Source: Bradyrhizobium diazoefficiens
GTDB lineage: Bacteria > Pseudomonadota > Alphaproteobacteria > Rhizobiales > Xanthobacteraceae
Direction of reading: 5' to 3'
Length of the DNA: 64,000 nt
NCBI RefSeq assembly: GCF_016612535.1
Contig: NZ_JAENXS010000002.1
Coordinates: 372,001-436,000 of the forward strand
The notes under the pieces were generated by a model. That model was given only the letters and a program-made list of their open reading frames with translations. It was not told the DNA's origin and made no database searches. A program made the translations under genes and the position numbers. Shown piece by piece: positions 39,445-48,259 of this stretch (positions are counted from its first letter, which is position 1; each line of letters starts with the position of its first letter).

Positions 39445-41445
39445 CTAGATCTCCAGCTCCGTCCCGAACTCCACCACCTGCTTGGTCGGCACACCGAAGA
39501 ACGCGGCCGAGCGCTCGGCGTTGCGCTGGAGGAAGGCGAACAGGCCTTCGCGCCAGACCCACATGCCCGGAATGTCCTCGCTCGGGATGATGGTCTCGCG
39601 GCCGACATAATAGGTGATGTCGGAGAGGTCGATGCCGGGCAACTGGCCCTGGCGGCAGGCGAGCGTTAGTCCCTCATAGATCGTCGGATTCTGCATGAAG
39701 CCGTAATGCAGGATCACGCGGGTGATGCCGGGAATGATCTCGATCAACTCGGCGCGGTCCTGGTCGGCAACGTGAGGCAACTCCTCGATCAGCACGGTGA
39801 CGAGAATGACGCGTTCGTGCAGCACGTGGTTGTGCTTGACGAATTGCGTCAGCGCGAGCGGCACGCCATTCGGTGCGGACGCCAGGAATACGGCAGTGCC
39901 GGGCAGGCGCGCGCTGCATTTGTTGACGGCTGTCTCGATCAGGTCTTCCTCGGGCTGGCGCAGCTTGCCGCGCGCGGCCTCAACCAGCTTCACGCCGCTG
40001 CGCCAGGTCATCATCAGGAAGGCGACGATGGCGGCGAGCAGCAGCGGAAACCAGCCGCCTTCGAACAGCTTGATCGAGTTGGCCGAGAAGAAGATCACGT
40101 CGATCACGAAGAAGAAGCCGTTCACGGCCACCACGAGCCACGGCGAATAGCCCCACTGGATTGCAACCAGGGCGGCGAGCAGCGTGGTGATCGCCATCAG
40201 GAGTGACACTGCGATGCCGTAAGCGCCGGCCAGCGCATCCGAGGTGCCGAAGCTCAGGACCGCGCCGAGCGTTGCAGCGGCGAGCAGCCAGTTCACCAGC
40301 GGCACGTAGATCTGGCCGATTGCGTCGCTGGTGGTGTGGCGGATCTGCATGCGCGGCAGGAAGCCGAGCTGGATCGACTGCTGCGTCAGCGAGAACACGC
40401 CGGAGATGATCGCCTGCGAAGCGATCACGGTGGCGACTGCCGAGAAGGCGACCAGCGGATAGTGCAGGAAATCAGGGCAAAGCTGGAAGAACGGGTTCTC
40501 GATCATGCTGGGATCGGTGATCAACAGCGCGGCCTGGCCGAAATAATTCAGCACCAGCGCGGGCAGGCAGATGGCGAACCAGGCGAGCCGGATCGGGAAG
40601 CGGCCGAAATGCCCCATGTCGGCATACATGGCCTCGCCGCCGGTCACCGCCAGGAAGGCCGCACCGAGGATCGCAAAGGAGACGTGAAAATCCTGGTGGA
40701 TCAGGAAGTCGAAGGCATAGAGCGGGCTCAGCGCCGCCAGCACGGCCGGCGCCTTGACGATGCCGTGGATGCCGAGCGCGGCCAGCACGATGAACCAGGC
40801 CAGCATCACCGGGCCGAAGATGCGGCCGATGAAGCCGGTGCCCTGCTTTTGCATCATGAACAGGCCGACCAGAATGGCGATGGTCACGGGCACGACCACG
40901 GGCGCGAGCGAAGGCGCATCCACCTTGAGGCCTTCGATGGCTGATAGAACCGAGATTGCCGGTGTGATGGCGCCGTCGCCATAGAGCAGGGCGGCGCCGA
41001 CGAGGCCGACGACGAGAAGATGGGCACGCCAGGTCCCGGGTTGGGCATGGCGGGCATGCAGCAGCGCCAGCAGCGCGACGATGCCGCCTTCGCCGCGGTT
41101 GTCCGCGCGCAGGATCAGCAACGCATACTTCAACGAGATGATCAGCAGCAGCGCCCAGAGGATCAGCGAGGCAACCCCCAGGACAGCTTCGGGGGTCACC
41201 GTCGCACCTTGGGCGACCGCCTTGGCAGCTTCCTTCAGGGCATAGAGGGGGCTGGTGCCGATATCGCCATAGACCACCCCCAGGGCGCCCATGGTCATGG
41301 CAATCGGCAACGGGTCAGGATGATGGCCGGAAGCGATTGCAGGCGTACTGGACAAAGGCGACCCCCGATGGGATCGCGCCCGACGGGCCATTCCGCGGGG
41401 CGCGAGCGTCAGGCCAGTCTGCGACGGGACGTCGCAAATATCCAT
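39445..41445 (-). CDS. kup: Low-affinity potassium uptake protein Kup
   Basis: Kup (666 aa) is a K+/H+ symporter with about 12 membrane helices in the first 470 residues. GALGVVYGDIGTSPLYALKEA is the family's signature first helix. LVVGLVGAALLYGDGAITPAISVLSAIEGLKV is helix 3-4 with the key acidic residues. A soluble C-terminal domain includes the HNHVLHERVILVTVLIEE segment. The N-terminal 50 residues are Ser/Arg/Pro-rich and the start is uncertain (41445 used; 41391 is another Met). Confidence 0.94.
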   Translation of the reverse strand: MDICDVPSQTGLTLAPRGMARRARSHRGSPLSSTPAIASGHHPDPLPIAMTMGALGVVYGDIGTSPLYALKEAAKAVAQGATVTPEAVLGVASLILWALLLIISLKYALLILRADNRGEGGIVALLALLHARHAQPGTWRAHLLVVGLVGAALLYGDGAITPAISVLSAIEGLKVDAPSLAPVVVPVTIAILVGLFMMQKQGTGFIGRIFGPVMLAWFIVLAALGIHGIVKAPAVLAALSPLYAFDFLIHQDFHVSFAILGAAFLAVTGGEAMYADMGHFGRFPIRLAWFAICLPALVLNYFGQAALLITDPSMIENPFFQLCPDFLHYPLVAFSAVATVIASQAIISGVFSLTQQSIQLGFLPRMQIRHTTSDAIGQIYVPLVNWLLAAATLGAVLSFGTSDALAGAYGIAVSLLMAITTLLAALVAIQWGYSPWLVVAVNGFFFVIDVIFFSANSIKLFEGGWFPLLLAAIVAFLMMTWRSGVKLVEAARGKLRQPEEDLIETAVNKCSARLPGTAVFLASAPNGVPLALTQFVKHNHVLHERVILVTVLIEELPHVADQDRAELIEIIPGITRVILHYGFMQNPTIYEGLTLACRQGQLPGIDLSDITYYVGRETIIPSEDIPGMWVWREGLFAFLQRNAERSAAFFGVPTKQVVEFGTELEI

Positions 41446-41498
41446 CGGGATTATCTTGGGATTGTCCCGGCGTTGATGACGCCAAGCTTACACGGCGA

Positions 41499-41756
41499 CT
41501 ACGGCGTACGATCGGCGGTCACGAGGCGCGCCACGCGGACGTCGGTTTTGGTGCCGGCGCGACGCAGGCAGGATGCCTCGAAATTCGGCCAGGCCTGCTG
41601 CGAGCAGTCAGGGCCGATGATCTTGATGTCGAGCCGGTCGCCCTTGGCGAGCGGCTGCGGCACGCTCGCTTCGACGGTCGGAGCAAAACCGGGCAGGAGG
41701 GTGAGGGCGGTAGCAACACACGCAGCAATAGCGATCGCTGAAAGAGCCTTGATCAT
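41499..41756 (-). CDS. Small secreted protein
   Basis: An 85-aa protein with a signal peptide (MIKALSAIAIAACVATALTL, cleaved near EAS) and a mature domain with two Cys, DIKIIGPDCSQQAWPNFEASCL, ending VRVARLVTADRTP. This pattern is common in small bradyrhizobial exported proteins; no function known. It is upstream of kup on the same strand, 53 nt away. Confidence 0.8.
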   Translation of the reverse strand: MIKALSAIAIAACVATALTLLPGFAPTVEASVPQPLAKGDRLDIKIIGPDCSQQAWPNFEASCLRRAGTKTDVRVARLVTADRTP

Positions 41757-42015
41757 TGACGGTCCCCTGTGATGCGGCCGCTACGCCCAGTGCGCGGCCC
41801 GTCGTTCGTTGGGTGGATTAGTAACCATGACCAGTTTCCGGACGTCTTCGCCGATACGGGAAATGGTTTCGTGCGCGCCTCGCTTTGTTTCGTGGCCGCC
41901 CCGAGGACGAAACAATCCGGGACCTTCCGACATGGGCCGGCGGAAAAACCGGCAGGAAACTGACAAGGAACCCGCCCGGCTTGCCGGGCCGGCCCGGGCG
42001 GAGTAGGAGGAGGCC

Positions 42016-42513
42016 ATGCCGCGCATTGCCTTCTACCCTGGTTCCTTCGACCCGATCACCAACGGCCATCTGGACGTGGTCCGGCATGCCGTCCCCCTGT
42101 GCGACCGGCTGGTTGTCGCAATCGGCGTCCATCCCGGGAAGAAGCCGCTGTTCTCGACTGAAGAGCGGCTCAAGATGCTCTACGACGTCTGCGGCCCGGT
42201 GGCGGCCCAGGCGGGCTGCATCCTCGAGGCCGCTACTTTCGACGATCTCTCCGTGACCGCCGCCCGCAAGCATGGCGCAACGATCATGATTCGTGGTTTG
42301 CGAGACGGCACCGACCTCGATTACGAAATGCGGCTCGCCGGCATGAACGAGGCCATGGCGCCGGAGGTGCACACGGTGTTCCTGCCGGCCTCGCCGATGG
42401 TTCGCCCGATCGCCGCCACACTGGTACGTCAGATCGCGGCCATGGGCGGCGATGTTTCGACCTTCGTGCCGCCGCTCGTCGCATCCCTGCTCAAGGCCAA
42501 ATTCGCCGGATAA
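42016..42513 (+). CDS. coaD: Pantetheine-phosphate adenylyltransferase
   Basis: CoaD (165 aa) transfers AMP from ATP to phosphopantetheine, the fourth step of coenzyme A synthesis. [16 protein letters not shown] contains the T/HxGH nucleotidyltransferase motif (NGH, residues 16-18). [21 protein letters not shown] and the [16 protein letters not shown] end match the family. AGGAGGAGGCC lies directly before ATG 42016. It starts a run of five + strand genes. Confidence 0.97.
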   Translation: MPRIAFYPGSFDPITNGHLDVVRHAVPLCDRLVVAIGVHPGKKPLFSTEERLKMLYDVCGPVAAQAGCILEAATFDDLSVTAARKHGATIMIRGLRDGTDLDYEMRLAGMNEAMAPEVHTVFLPASPMVRPIAATLVRQIAAMGGDVSTFVPPLVASLLKAKFAG

Positions 42514-42550
42514 CGGCGCGCTTCTTCATCTCACCTGATCCGGAGTTTCC

Positions 42551-43126
42551 ATGATCCGTCGTCTCGCAATTCTTGCCACGATGTTCGTCGCGCTGATTGG
42601 CGCCGTTCCGGCAATGGCGCAGCAGCTGCCGGCCAATCTCGACAAGGCCAACGCGCTCGTCATCGACACCACCAAGGGCCGCATCGTCATCAAGCTCAGG
42701 ACCGATCTTGCGCCACATCACGCCGAGCGCCTCAAGCAGCTCGCGCGCGAGGGCTTCTACAACAATGTGCCGTTCCACCGCGTGATGGACGGCTTCATGG
42801 CCCAGACCGGCGACGGCCAGAACTTCAACGGCACCGGCGGCTCGAAATATCCGAACCTGAAGCAGGAATTCTCCAAGGTTCATTTCGCCCGCGGCATCGT
42901 AGGCATGGCCCGTCGCGGCGACAGCGTCGATACCGCGAACTCGCAGTTCTTCATCATGTTCGCCGACGGCGGCAGCCTCGATAACCAGTACACCGTGGTC
43001 GGCGAAGTCGTGCAGGGCATGGACGTGGTCGACAAGCTGAAGAAGGCGCCGGCCGGCTCGCCGAGCGGCACCGTCACCGATCCCGACAAGATGGTGAAGG
43101 TGCAGGTCGCCTCCGACATCAAATAA
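42551..43126 (+). CDS. Periplasmic cyclophilin-type peptidyl-prolyl isomerase
   Basis: A 191-aa PPIase with a signal peptide (LAILATMFVALIGAVPAMAQ), so it acts on proteins in the periplasm. The cyclophilin core shows [32 protein letters not shown] and NSQFFIMFADGGSLDNQYTV, with the catalytic Arg in FHRV. It is the partner of the cytoplasmic paralogue at 43557. Confidence 0.93.
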   Translation: MIRRLAILATMFVALIGAVPAMAQQLPANLDKANALVIDTTKGRIVIKLRTDLAPHHAERLKQLAREGFYNNVPFHRVMDGFMAQTGDGQNFNGTGGSKYPNLKQEFSKVHFARGIVGMARRGDSVDTANSQFFIMFADGGSLDNQYTVVGEVVQGMDVVDKLKKAPAGSPSGTVTDPDKMVKVQVASDIK

Positions 43127-43134
43127 GGAAACGC

Positions 43135-43560
43135 ATGGCACGCCGTGGCGACAGGCTTCTGCTCGCTGCAGCAGTGCTGCTGTTCGGCGTCTCGGCCGCG
43201 GCCGCAGAGGATGCGCCGGTCAACACCATCCACGACATCTTCCAGCATCTGCGGACCTGCTGGAAGCCGCCATCGTCCAGCAAGGCTCGCCCCATCGATA
43301 TCACCGTCGTCGTGAGCTTTAACCGGTCCGGAAACATTCTGGGCCATCCGAGGATTACCTATGAATCCGCGGAGGCCTCCGACAATGACCGGCTGCAATA
43401 CCGGATCGCGGTGATGGAGGCGTTGCAACGCTGCACGCCAATGCCATTTACCGATGCAATGGCCGGCGCCGCTGCGGGACGTCCATTCGCGATCGAGTTC
43501 CGTAGCCGCAAAACTTCACCTGACAAGACTTCACCCCCAACGCAAGAGAGACGAGCATGA
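43135..43560 (+). CDS. Small secreted protein (TonB C-terminal-like?)
   Basis: A 141-aa exported protein with a signal peptide (RLLLAAAVLLFGVSAAAAE). DITVVVSFNRSGNILGHPRI and VMEALQRCTPMPFTDAMA resemble the TonB C-terminal fold of small bradyrhizobial proteins (weak evidence). It lies between two cyclophilin genes, 8 nt after the first and overlapping the second start by 4 nt (ATGA). The position suggests a role in envelope protein folding (inference). Confidence 0.7.
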   Translation: MARRGDRLLLAAAVLLFGVSAAAAEDAPVNTIHDIFQHLRTCWKPPSSSKARPIDITVVVSFNRSGNILGHPRITYESAEASDNDRLQYRIAVMEALQRCTPMPFTDAMAGAAAGRPFAIEFRSRKTSPDKTSPPTQERRA

Positions 43561-44021
43561 GCGCCACTGAAAACACCTTGATCCTCGAGACCACCCAGGG
43601 CCCCGTCACCATCGAGATGCGTCCCGACCTCGCGCCGGGCCATGTCGCCCGCATCAAGGAGCTGGTCCGTGAAGGCTTCTACGATGGAATCGTATTCCAC
43701 CGCGTGATCGACGGCTTCATGGCGCAGACCGGCTGCCCGCATGGCACCGGCACCGGCGGCTCGGGTCAGAAGCTGAAGGCCGAGTTCAACAAGGAGCCGC
43801 ATGTGCGCGGCGTCACCTCGATGGCCCGTGCGGCGAGCCCCGACTCCGCTGACAGCCAGTTCTTCATCGTCTTCGACGACGCCCGCTTCCTCGACAACCA
43901 GTACACCGTGTGGGGCAAGGTCACCGAGGGCATGGAGAACGTCGACAAGATCAAGCGCGGCGAGCCGGTGCAGAATCCGGACAAGATCGTCAAGGCGCGG
44001 ATGGCCGCTGACGCGGAGTAA
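43557..44021 (+). CDS. ppiB: Cytoplasmic cyclophilin-type peptidyl-prolyl isomerase
   Basis: A 154-aa PPIase without a signal peptide. The order of motifs is [40 protein letters not shown] and [20 protein letters not shown], all matching the family. The [11 protein letters not shown] loop is specific to the bacterial PpiB group. It is coupled to the previous gene by a 4-nt overlap. Confidence 0.93.
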   Translation: MSATENTLILETTQGPVTIEMRPDLAPGHVARIKELVREGFYDGIVFHRVIDGFMAQTGCPHGTGTGGSGQKLKAEFNKEPHVRGVTSMARAASPDSADSQFFIVFDDARFLDNQYTVWGKVTEGMENVDKIKRGEPVQNPDKIVKARMAADAE

Positions 44022-44071
44022 CGACTGCCGCCATGCCTCGCGCTTCTGCGGGGCATGGCAAGGTACCTCAC

Positions 44072-45145
44072 GTGCGCACCGACCTCTTCGATTTCGATCT
44101 GCCGCCCGAGCGCATCGCGTTGCGCCCCGCGCACCCGCGCGACTCCGCGAAGATGCTGGTCGTCGAGAACGGCGCACTGCGCGACCAGACCATTGCCGAT
44201 CTGCCGCAATGGCTGAGACCGGGCGATCAGCTCGTCGTCAACGACACCAAGGTGATCTCGGCGCAACTGAGGGGCCGTCGCATCGGCCGCGAGACCGAGC
44301 CCAAGATCGAGGCCACCCTGATCAAGCGCCTCGACGGCTCGCGCTGGCAGGCGCTGGTGAAGCCGGCGAAGAAGCTCGTCGCCGGCGACCGCATCCGCTT
44401 CGGCAATGAAGGCAAGGTCTGTCTGCTCGGCCATCTCGATGCCGAGGTCGAGGCCAAGGGTGAGGAGGGCGAGGTGACGCTGTCATTCTCGTTCCATGGC
44501 CCCGCGCTCGACCAGGCCATCGCCGATCTCGGCAGCCCGCCGCTACCGCCCTATATCGCCTCAAAACGCACGCCTGATGAGCAGGACCTCGCCGACTACC
44601 AGACCATGTTCGCGGCCAATGAAGGCGCCGTCGCGGCTCCTACCGCCGGGCTCCATTTCACCCCTGCGCTGGAGCAGGCGCTGCGCGTGCGCGGAATCGG
44701 CATCAACCGCATCACGCTGCATGTCGGGGCAGGGACCTTCCTGCCGGTCAAGGTGGATGACACTGAAGGTCACAAGATGCATGCCGAGTGGGGCACGATC
44801 CCGGCCGAGACCGCGGAACGGCTCAACGTCGCGCGAAAAAATGGCGGTCGCATCGTCGCCGTCGGCACGACGTCGTTGCGGCTGCTGGAGAGCGCGGCAG
44901 CTGAGGATGGCAGCGTTCAGCCGTTCGCGGCAGAGACCTCGATCTTCATCACCCCCGGATATCGCTTCCGCGCCGTCGATGTCCTGATGACGAACTTCCA
45001 TTTGCCGAAGTCGACATTGTTCATGCTGGTGTCGGCGTTTTCGGGGCTGGAGACGATGCAGCGCGCGTATGCGCATGCGATCGCGCAGGGCTACCGGTTC
45101 TATTCGTACGGCGACGCCTGCTTGCTGTTTCGGACAGAGCCGTAG
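44072..45145 (+). CDS. queA: S-adenosylmethionine:tRNA ribosyltransferase-isomerase
   Basis: QueA (357 aa) transfers the ribose of SAM to 7-aminomethyl-deazaguanine in tRNA, making epoxyqueuosine. It starts [20 protein letters not shown], with [40 protein letters not shown] and [17 protein letters not shown] as family motifs. GTG 44072 is preferred (AAGG 8 nt upstream, usual length); ATG 44033 is an alternative. The next queuosine gene, tgt, lies 4.5 kb downstream. Confidence 0.95.
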   Translation: MRTDLFDFDLPPERIALRPAHPRDSAKMLVVENGALRDQTIADLPQWLRPGDQLVVNDTKVISAQLRGRRIGRETEPKIEATLIKRLDGSRWQALVKPAKKLVAGDRIRFGNEGKVCLLGHLDAEVEAKGEEGEVTLSFSFHGPALDQAIADLGSPPLPPYIASKRTPDEQDLADYQTMFAANEGAVAAPTAGLHFTPALEQALRVRGIGINRITLHVGAGTFLPVKVDDTEGHKMHAEWGTIPAETAERLNVARKNGGRIVAVGTTSLRLLESAAAEDGSVQPFAAETSIFITPGYRFRAVDVLMTNFHLPKSTLFMLVSAFSGLETMQRAYAHAIAQGYRFYSYGDACLLFRTEP

Positions 45146-45260
45146 GGTGGGTTAGCCACAAGGCGTAACCCACCACTTCTGTTTCTGCGGATGGAGACCG
45201 CGGTGGGTTACGCCGAGCGGTCTGCGCTTTGCGCAGTCCGCAGGGCTAACCCACCCTACG
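45142..45260. repeat. Long inverted repeat (GTAGGGTGGGTTAG family)
   Basis: CGTAGGGTGGGTTAG (45142-45156) is matched by CTAACCCACCCTACG (45246-45260), perfect 15-bp arms around about 90 nt. Inside is another inverted pair, GGCGTAACCCACC and GGTGGGTTACGCC. The left arm overlaps the stop codon of queA. This family is common in Bradyrhizobium-like genomes; it sits between convergent queA and asd and may terminate both. Confidence 0.8.
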
Positions 45261-45269
45261 CAGCTTCCG

Positions 45270-46295
45270 TTACGCCATCACCCGCTGTGGCAACAGCTCC
45301 GCGATTTGCACGGCGTTCAGCGCCGCGCCTTTGAGCAACTGATCGGCCGCCACGAACATCGAGATCGAATGCCCACTGGGATCGCTGAGATCCTTGCGGA
45401 TGCGGCCGACCAGGACGTCGTCCTGGCCGGAGGCGTCGATCGGCATCGGGAAATAGTTCTTCACGCGATCATCGACGACCTTCACGCCAGGGGCCTGCGC
45501 CATGATGGCGCGGACCTGGTCCTCGGTGATCTCCTTCTCGCATTCGAAGGTGATGGCCTCGCAATGGGCGCGCAGCACCGGGACGCGGACGCAGGTGACG
45601 CCGATGGCGATGGTCTCGTCCTCGAAGATCTTGCGGGTCTCCTTGATGACCTTGGTCTCTTCATCGTTGTAGCCGGTCTCGGGATCGACGGCGGTGTTGT
45701 GGTTGAAAAGGTTGAAGGCGTAGGGGTGAGGCATCACCTTCGGCGTATAGACCTGCCCGTTGAGATTGGCGCGGGTGGATTCGACGAGCTCCTCCATCGC
45801 TGCCGCGCCGGCGCCGCTCGCGGCCTGGTAAGTCGAGATGATGACGCGCTTGATGCGGTTCTTCTGGTGGATTGGCCACAGCGGCACCAGCGCGGTGATC
45901 GCCGCGCAATTCGGGTTGGCAATGATGCCCTTGTGATCCCTGATGCGGTTGCCGTTGACCTCGGGGATCACCAGCGGCACATTCGGATCCATCCGGAACG
46001 CGGAGGAGTTGTCGACGACGACAGCGCCGGCCTTGACCGCGAGCGGCGCGTACTTCTTCGAGATGCTGCCGCCGGCGGAGAACAGCGCGATGTCGACGCC
46101 CTCGAAGGCGCGCTCGGTCAATTCCTCAATGACGACATCCTTGCCGCGGAACGACACCGTCTTGCCGGCCGAGCGGGCGCTGGCGAGCGCCTTGAGCCTA
46201 CCGACGCGAAAGCCGCGCTTGTCCATGGTGGCGATGAATTCGGCGCCCACCGCGCCGGTGACGCCGACAATCGCGACGACGGGATCGTTACTCAC
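45270..46295 (-). CDS. asd: Aspartate-semialdehyde dehydrogenase
   Basis: Asd (341 aa) reduces aspartyl phosphate to aspartate semialdehyde, the branch point to lysine, threonine, methionine and isoleucine. The NADP loop is VAIVGVTGAVGAEFIATMDK, the catalytic Cys is in GIIANPNCAAI, and GAGAAAMEEL with ITFECEKEITEDQ follow. The GTG at 46295 is chosen because GGAGG ends 5 nt upstream; a Met codon at 46307 overlaps the same region. A Thr-rich leader ORF and terminator precede it. Confidence 0.95.
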   Translation of the reverse strand: MSNDPVVAIVGVTGAVGAEFIATMDKRGFRVGRLKALASARSAGKTVSFRGKDVVIEELTERAFEGVDIALFSAGGSISKKYAPLAVKAGAVVVDNSSAFRMDPNVPLVIPEVNGNRIRDHKGIIANPNCAAITALVPLWPIHQKNRIKRVIISTYQAASGAGAAAMEELVESTRANLNGQVYTPKVMPHPYAFNLFNHNTAVDPETGYNDEETKVIKETRKIFEDETIAIGVTCVRVPVLRAHCEAITFECEKEITEDQVRAIMAQAPGVKVVDDRVKNYFPMPIDASGQDDVLVGRIRKDLSDPSGHSISMFVAADQLLKGAALNAVQIAELLPQRVMA

Positions 46296-46326
46296 TGTGT
46301 CCTCCATTGAGATCGATTAAGACAAC

Positions 46327-46358
46327 AAAAAAGCCCCGGACCATCATGGGCGGGGCTT
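46327..46358 (-). terminator. Attenuator-like terminator upstream of asd
   Basis: On the minus strand AAGCCCCG and CGGGGCTT form an 8-bp stem with a 12-nt loop, followed directly by TTTTTT. It ends 32 nt before the asd start. The 5' arm GCCCCG can instead pair with CGGGGC inside the leader ORF (46411-46416), the antiterminator option. It could also serve as an ordinary terminator for the gene at 46526-47131. Confidence 0.8.
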
Positions 46359-46388
46359 CGGTAGAGCTGATTGCGTTTTAGTCGACGA

Positions 46389-46460
46389 CTACAAGCGCAC
46401 GCCTCCCCGGGCCCCGAAGGCCGCGGTGGTTTTGGTCGTGCGTTTGGTGGTCGTGAACAT
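46389..46460 (-). CDS. Threonine-rich leader peptide of asd (predicted)
   Basis: A 23-codon ORF, MFTTTKRTTKTTAAFG and then a Gly/Arg-rich end, stop TAG. Seven of codons 3-12 are Thr and two are Lys. Just after them (codons 13-17) GGCC-TTCGG-GGCC forms a small hairpin, and the CGGGGC within it matches the 3' arm of the downstream terminator. This is the arrangement of ribosome-mediated attenuation, upstream of a gene of the threonine pathway. The ribosome site is weak (no clear GGAGG), a caveat. Confidence 0.65.
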   Translation of the reverse strand: MFTTTKRTTKTTAAFGARGGVRL

Positions 46461-46525
46461 GGCGGCGACTTATGCGGGAGAGTCTTGCGGCCGTCAATGG
46501 CTTTTCGGCGGGATTGTGGCCGGCG

Positions 46526-47131
46526 TTATTTGCCCCGGGCGCCCGGTGGCTCGAGGATGACTTCCTTGAGGTCGTCGCCGCTGATGACGACGATCGCGAA
46601 ATTGAGCCGGCCGCCCTCGCGCACCAGCCCGCCGCTGATGGCCTTGCCGGACGCTGCGCGCTCGGCGACGCGGACCGCATCCGCAAGGCGGTGCCTGATG
46701 GTGCCGAGCGCTGCGAGGTTGCTGCGATCCTCGAGGTCCAACTCGGCCAGGGGGAGGGCGGCTTCGCCGCCCATCAGTTCACCAGTCGCGGCGTTGATGG
46801 TCTGCTTCCAGATCCGGTCGTTGTGCAGGGTTTTCACCCGGTACACCGGTACGCCCGAGCCGCCGTCGAAGCTGACATCCGCAGTGGTCGCGCCGGCATG
46901 ACGGGCTTCCGCAATCGCCATCGCCTGGCTGATCGAGATCGACGAGGTGCGGAAGCGCTCGATCTCGCGGCTGACGGCCTGGCGGTCCGCCGCGGCGTCA
47001 CCATCTGTCTCGCCGTGGAGGGCGGTGGGTGTATTGCCCGCCGAGACGATTGCGTGCGCCGGCGCTGCGATGAGCAGCCCCGACAGGGCGACCGCCAGCA
47101 ACTGCCAAGTGTATCGTGGTGCTGCTTTCAT
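46526..47131 (-). CDS. Exported PepSY-like domain protein
   Basis: A 201-aa protein with a signal peptide (YTWQLLAVALSGLLIAAPAHA). ISISQAMAIAEARHAGATTADVSFD and then VPVYRVKTLHNDRIWKQTINAATGE fit a PepSY fold; a second half (SNLAALGTIRHRLADAVRVA onwards) looks like a degenerate second copy. PepSY proteins are envelope proteins often tied to peptidase inhibition or signalling. An operator-like sequence for the nearby TetR lies upstream. Confidence 0.75.
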   Translation of the reverse strand: MKAAPRYTWQLLAVALSGLLIAAPAHAIVSAGNTPTALHGETDGDAAADRQAVSREIERFRTSSISISQAMAIAEARHAGATTADVSFDGGSGVPVYRVKTLHNDRIWKQTINAATGELMGGEAALPLAELDLEDRSNLAALGTIRHRLADAVRVAERAASGKAISGGLVREGGRLNFAIVVISGDDLKEVILEPPGARGK

Positions 47132-47246
47132 GCTCGAAACCCTCGCACGGCGAGTGTGCCGGATAATCGTAAAGAAGTCGCGGCCGACCACGGGCAATGG
47201 CCGGCCGCTGATTGTCGAAACGGGCTGCACCCGTCCCGGCGATCGG

Positions 47247-47296
47247 AGCGATACGGACCCCCTTTGGGGCTGGTGAAAAAAGCGGTCCGTATCGCT
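47247..47296. promoter_or_regulatory. Perfect 13-bp inverted repeat upstream of the PepSY gene
   Basis: AGCGATACGGACC (47247-47259) and GGTCCGTATCGCT (47284-47296) are exact inverse arms. The half-site CGATACGG is the same as in the operator-like sequences at 47308-47320 and 49519-49535. A CCCCTTTGGGG hairpin fills the loop. Confidence 0.65.
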
Positions 47297-47307
47297 ATAA
47301 CTAAACC

Positions 47308-47320
47308 ATACCGTATCGTT
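47308..47320. promoter_or_regulatory. TetR-operator-like site, PepSY side
   Basis: ATACCGTATCGTT, read on the minus strand as AACGATACGGTAT, contains the palindrome ATAC-S-GTAT. The same sequence occurs in the patatin promoter (49519-49535), including the flanking TTTT.TTT. It lies 177 nt before the PepSY gene start. Confidence 0.55.
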
Positions 47321-47382
47321 TTATTTTGGTCAACGAGAAGACCATCGTCCGCTGGGGACAGATGGCCAATCTCACGGAAATG

Positions 47383-48126
47383 TCAGCGAGAAGGGCGGCG
47401 CCGCTGCGGGGCTTTGGTTTCCCGGACCCGATCGGCAGGTCCGAGCGCGCCGGCCAGGAACAGCTTGATCGCCGCACGCATCCGCTTTTCGGCAGCTTTG
47501 AATTCCATCGGCGTGCCGAACGTCGCCATGCGGTGGGTGTGGCCGACGACGACGTCGAGGAACACTTCCGCGGCGATCGTGGTGTCATCGACGCCAAGCG
47601 CGCCTTGCGCCACCAGATGGTCGAAGAAGCGCGCGGTCGTGGCGACGGCCTTCAGCCAGCCTTCTTCCTTGCCGAGCTTGGCAATGTCGGGAAAGTTGAT
47701 GGCCTGCGACGTCATCATACGGCTGAAGGCCATGGCGTCGGGCCCGCAGGTGAAATTGAGCATTTCGCGCCCGATCTCCACGAGCCGCTGCTCAACCGAA
47801 ATGTCGGACGAACTGCCGAGCTGCGTCTCGGCCGCAGCCGACAACGGCGCAAGCCAGCGCGCGATCTCGCGCCTCAGCACCGCCGTGAACAGCCCGCGCT
47901 TGTCGCCGTAGCGGGCATAGACGGTTGGCTTGCTGACGCGAGCCGCTTCCGCGACCGCATCGAGCGAGGTCGCGTCAAAACCGCGATCGAGGAACAGGCG
48001 GGTGGCGACCTCGATCAGGCGCTGATCGCGCTCGATCGCTGCGCTTTTCGTCGGCCGGCCGCCGCGCGATTTCGACACCTCGCGCCGTGGCGCTGCTGTC
48101 TTCGCCTTGGTCGCAGTCAATCCCAT
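47383..48126 (-). CDS. TetR/AcrR family transcriptional regulator
   Basis: About 247 aa. A Lys/Arg-rich leader precedes the helix-turn-helix: RLIEVATRLFLDRGFDATSL, then DAVAEAARVSKPTVYARYGDKRGLF, the canonical TetR DNA-binding region. The C-terminal half is a ligand-binding all-helical domain of the AefR-like type (AFSRMMTSQAINFPDIAKLG). The start may be 48126 (AGGA 10 nt upstream) or 48162. It sits between two genes whose promoters share an operator-like sequence. Confidence 0.88.
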   Translation of the reverse strand: MGLTATKAKTAAPRREVSKSRGGRPTKSAAIERDQRLIEVATRLFLDRGFDATSLDAVAEAARVSKPTVYARYGDKRGLFTAVLRREIARWLAPLSAAAETQLGSSSDISVEQRLVEIGREMLNFTCGPDAMAFSRMMTSQAINFPDIAKLGKEEGWLKAVATTARFFDHLVAQGALGVDDTTIAAEVFLDVVVGHTHRMATFGTPMEFKAAEKRMRAAIKLFLAGALGPADRVRETKAPQRRRPSR

Positions 48127-48259
48127 GCCCAATGATTCCTGCGCGGTCGTCACAATGGTCATTGCTCTATAACGCGCGGCAACAGGGACGTCATCGCGAA
48201 TCTGGCTGAATTGGCCGCATCGTCAACGGTCTCGGTCCATCGTCGTTCCGCAGCGGGTC

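Noticed and set aside
46371..46901. A 176-codon + strand frame over the asd leader and PepSY region
   Set aside because: Ser/Arg-rich composition, antisense to a signal-peptide-bearing gene; a shadow.
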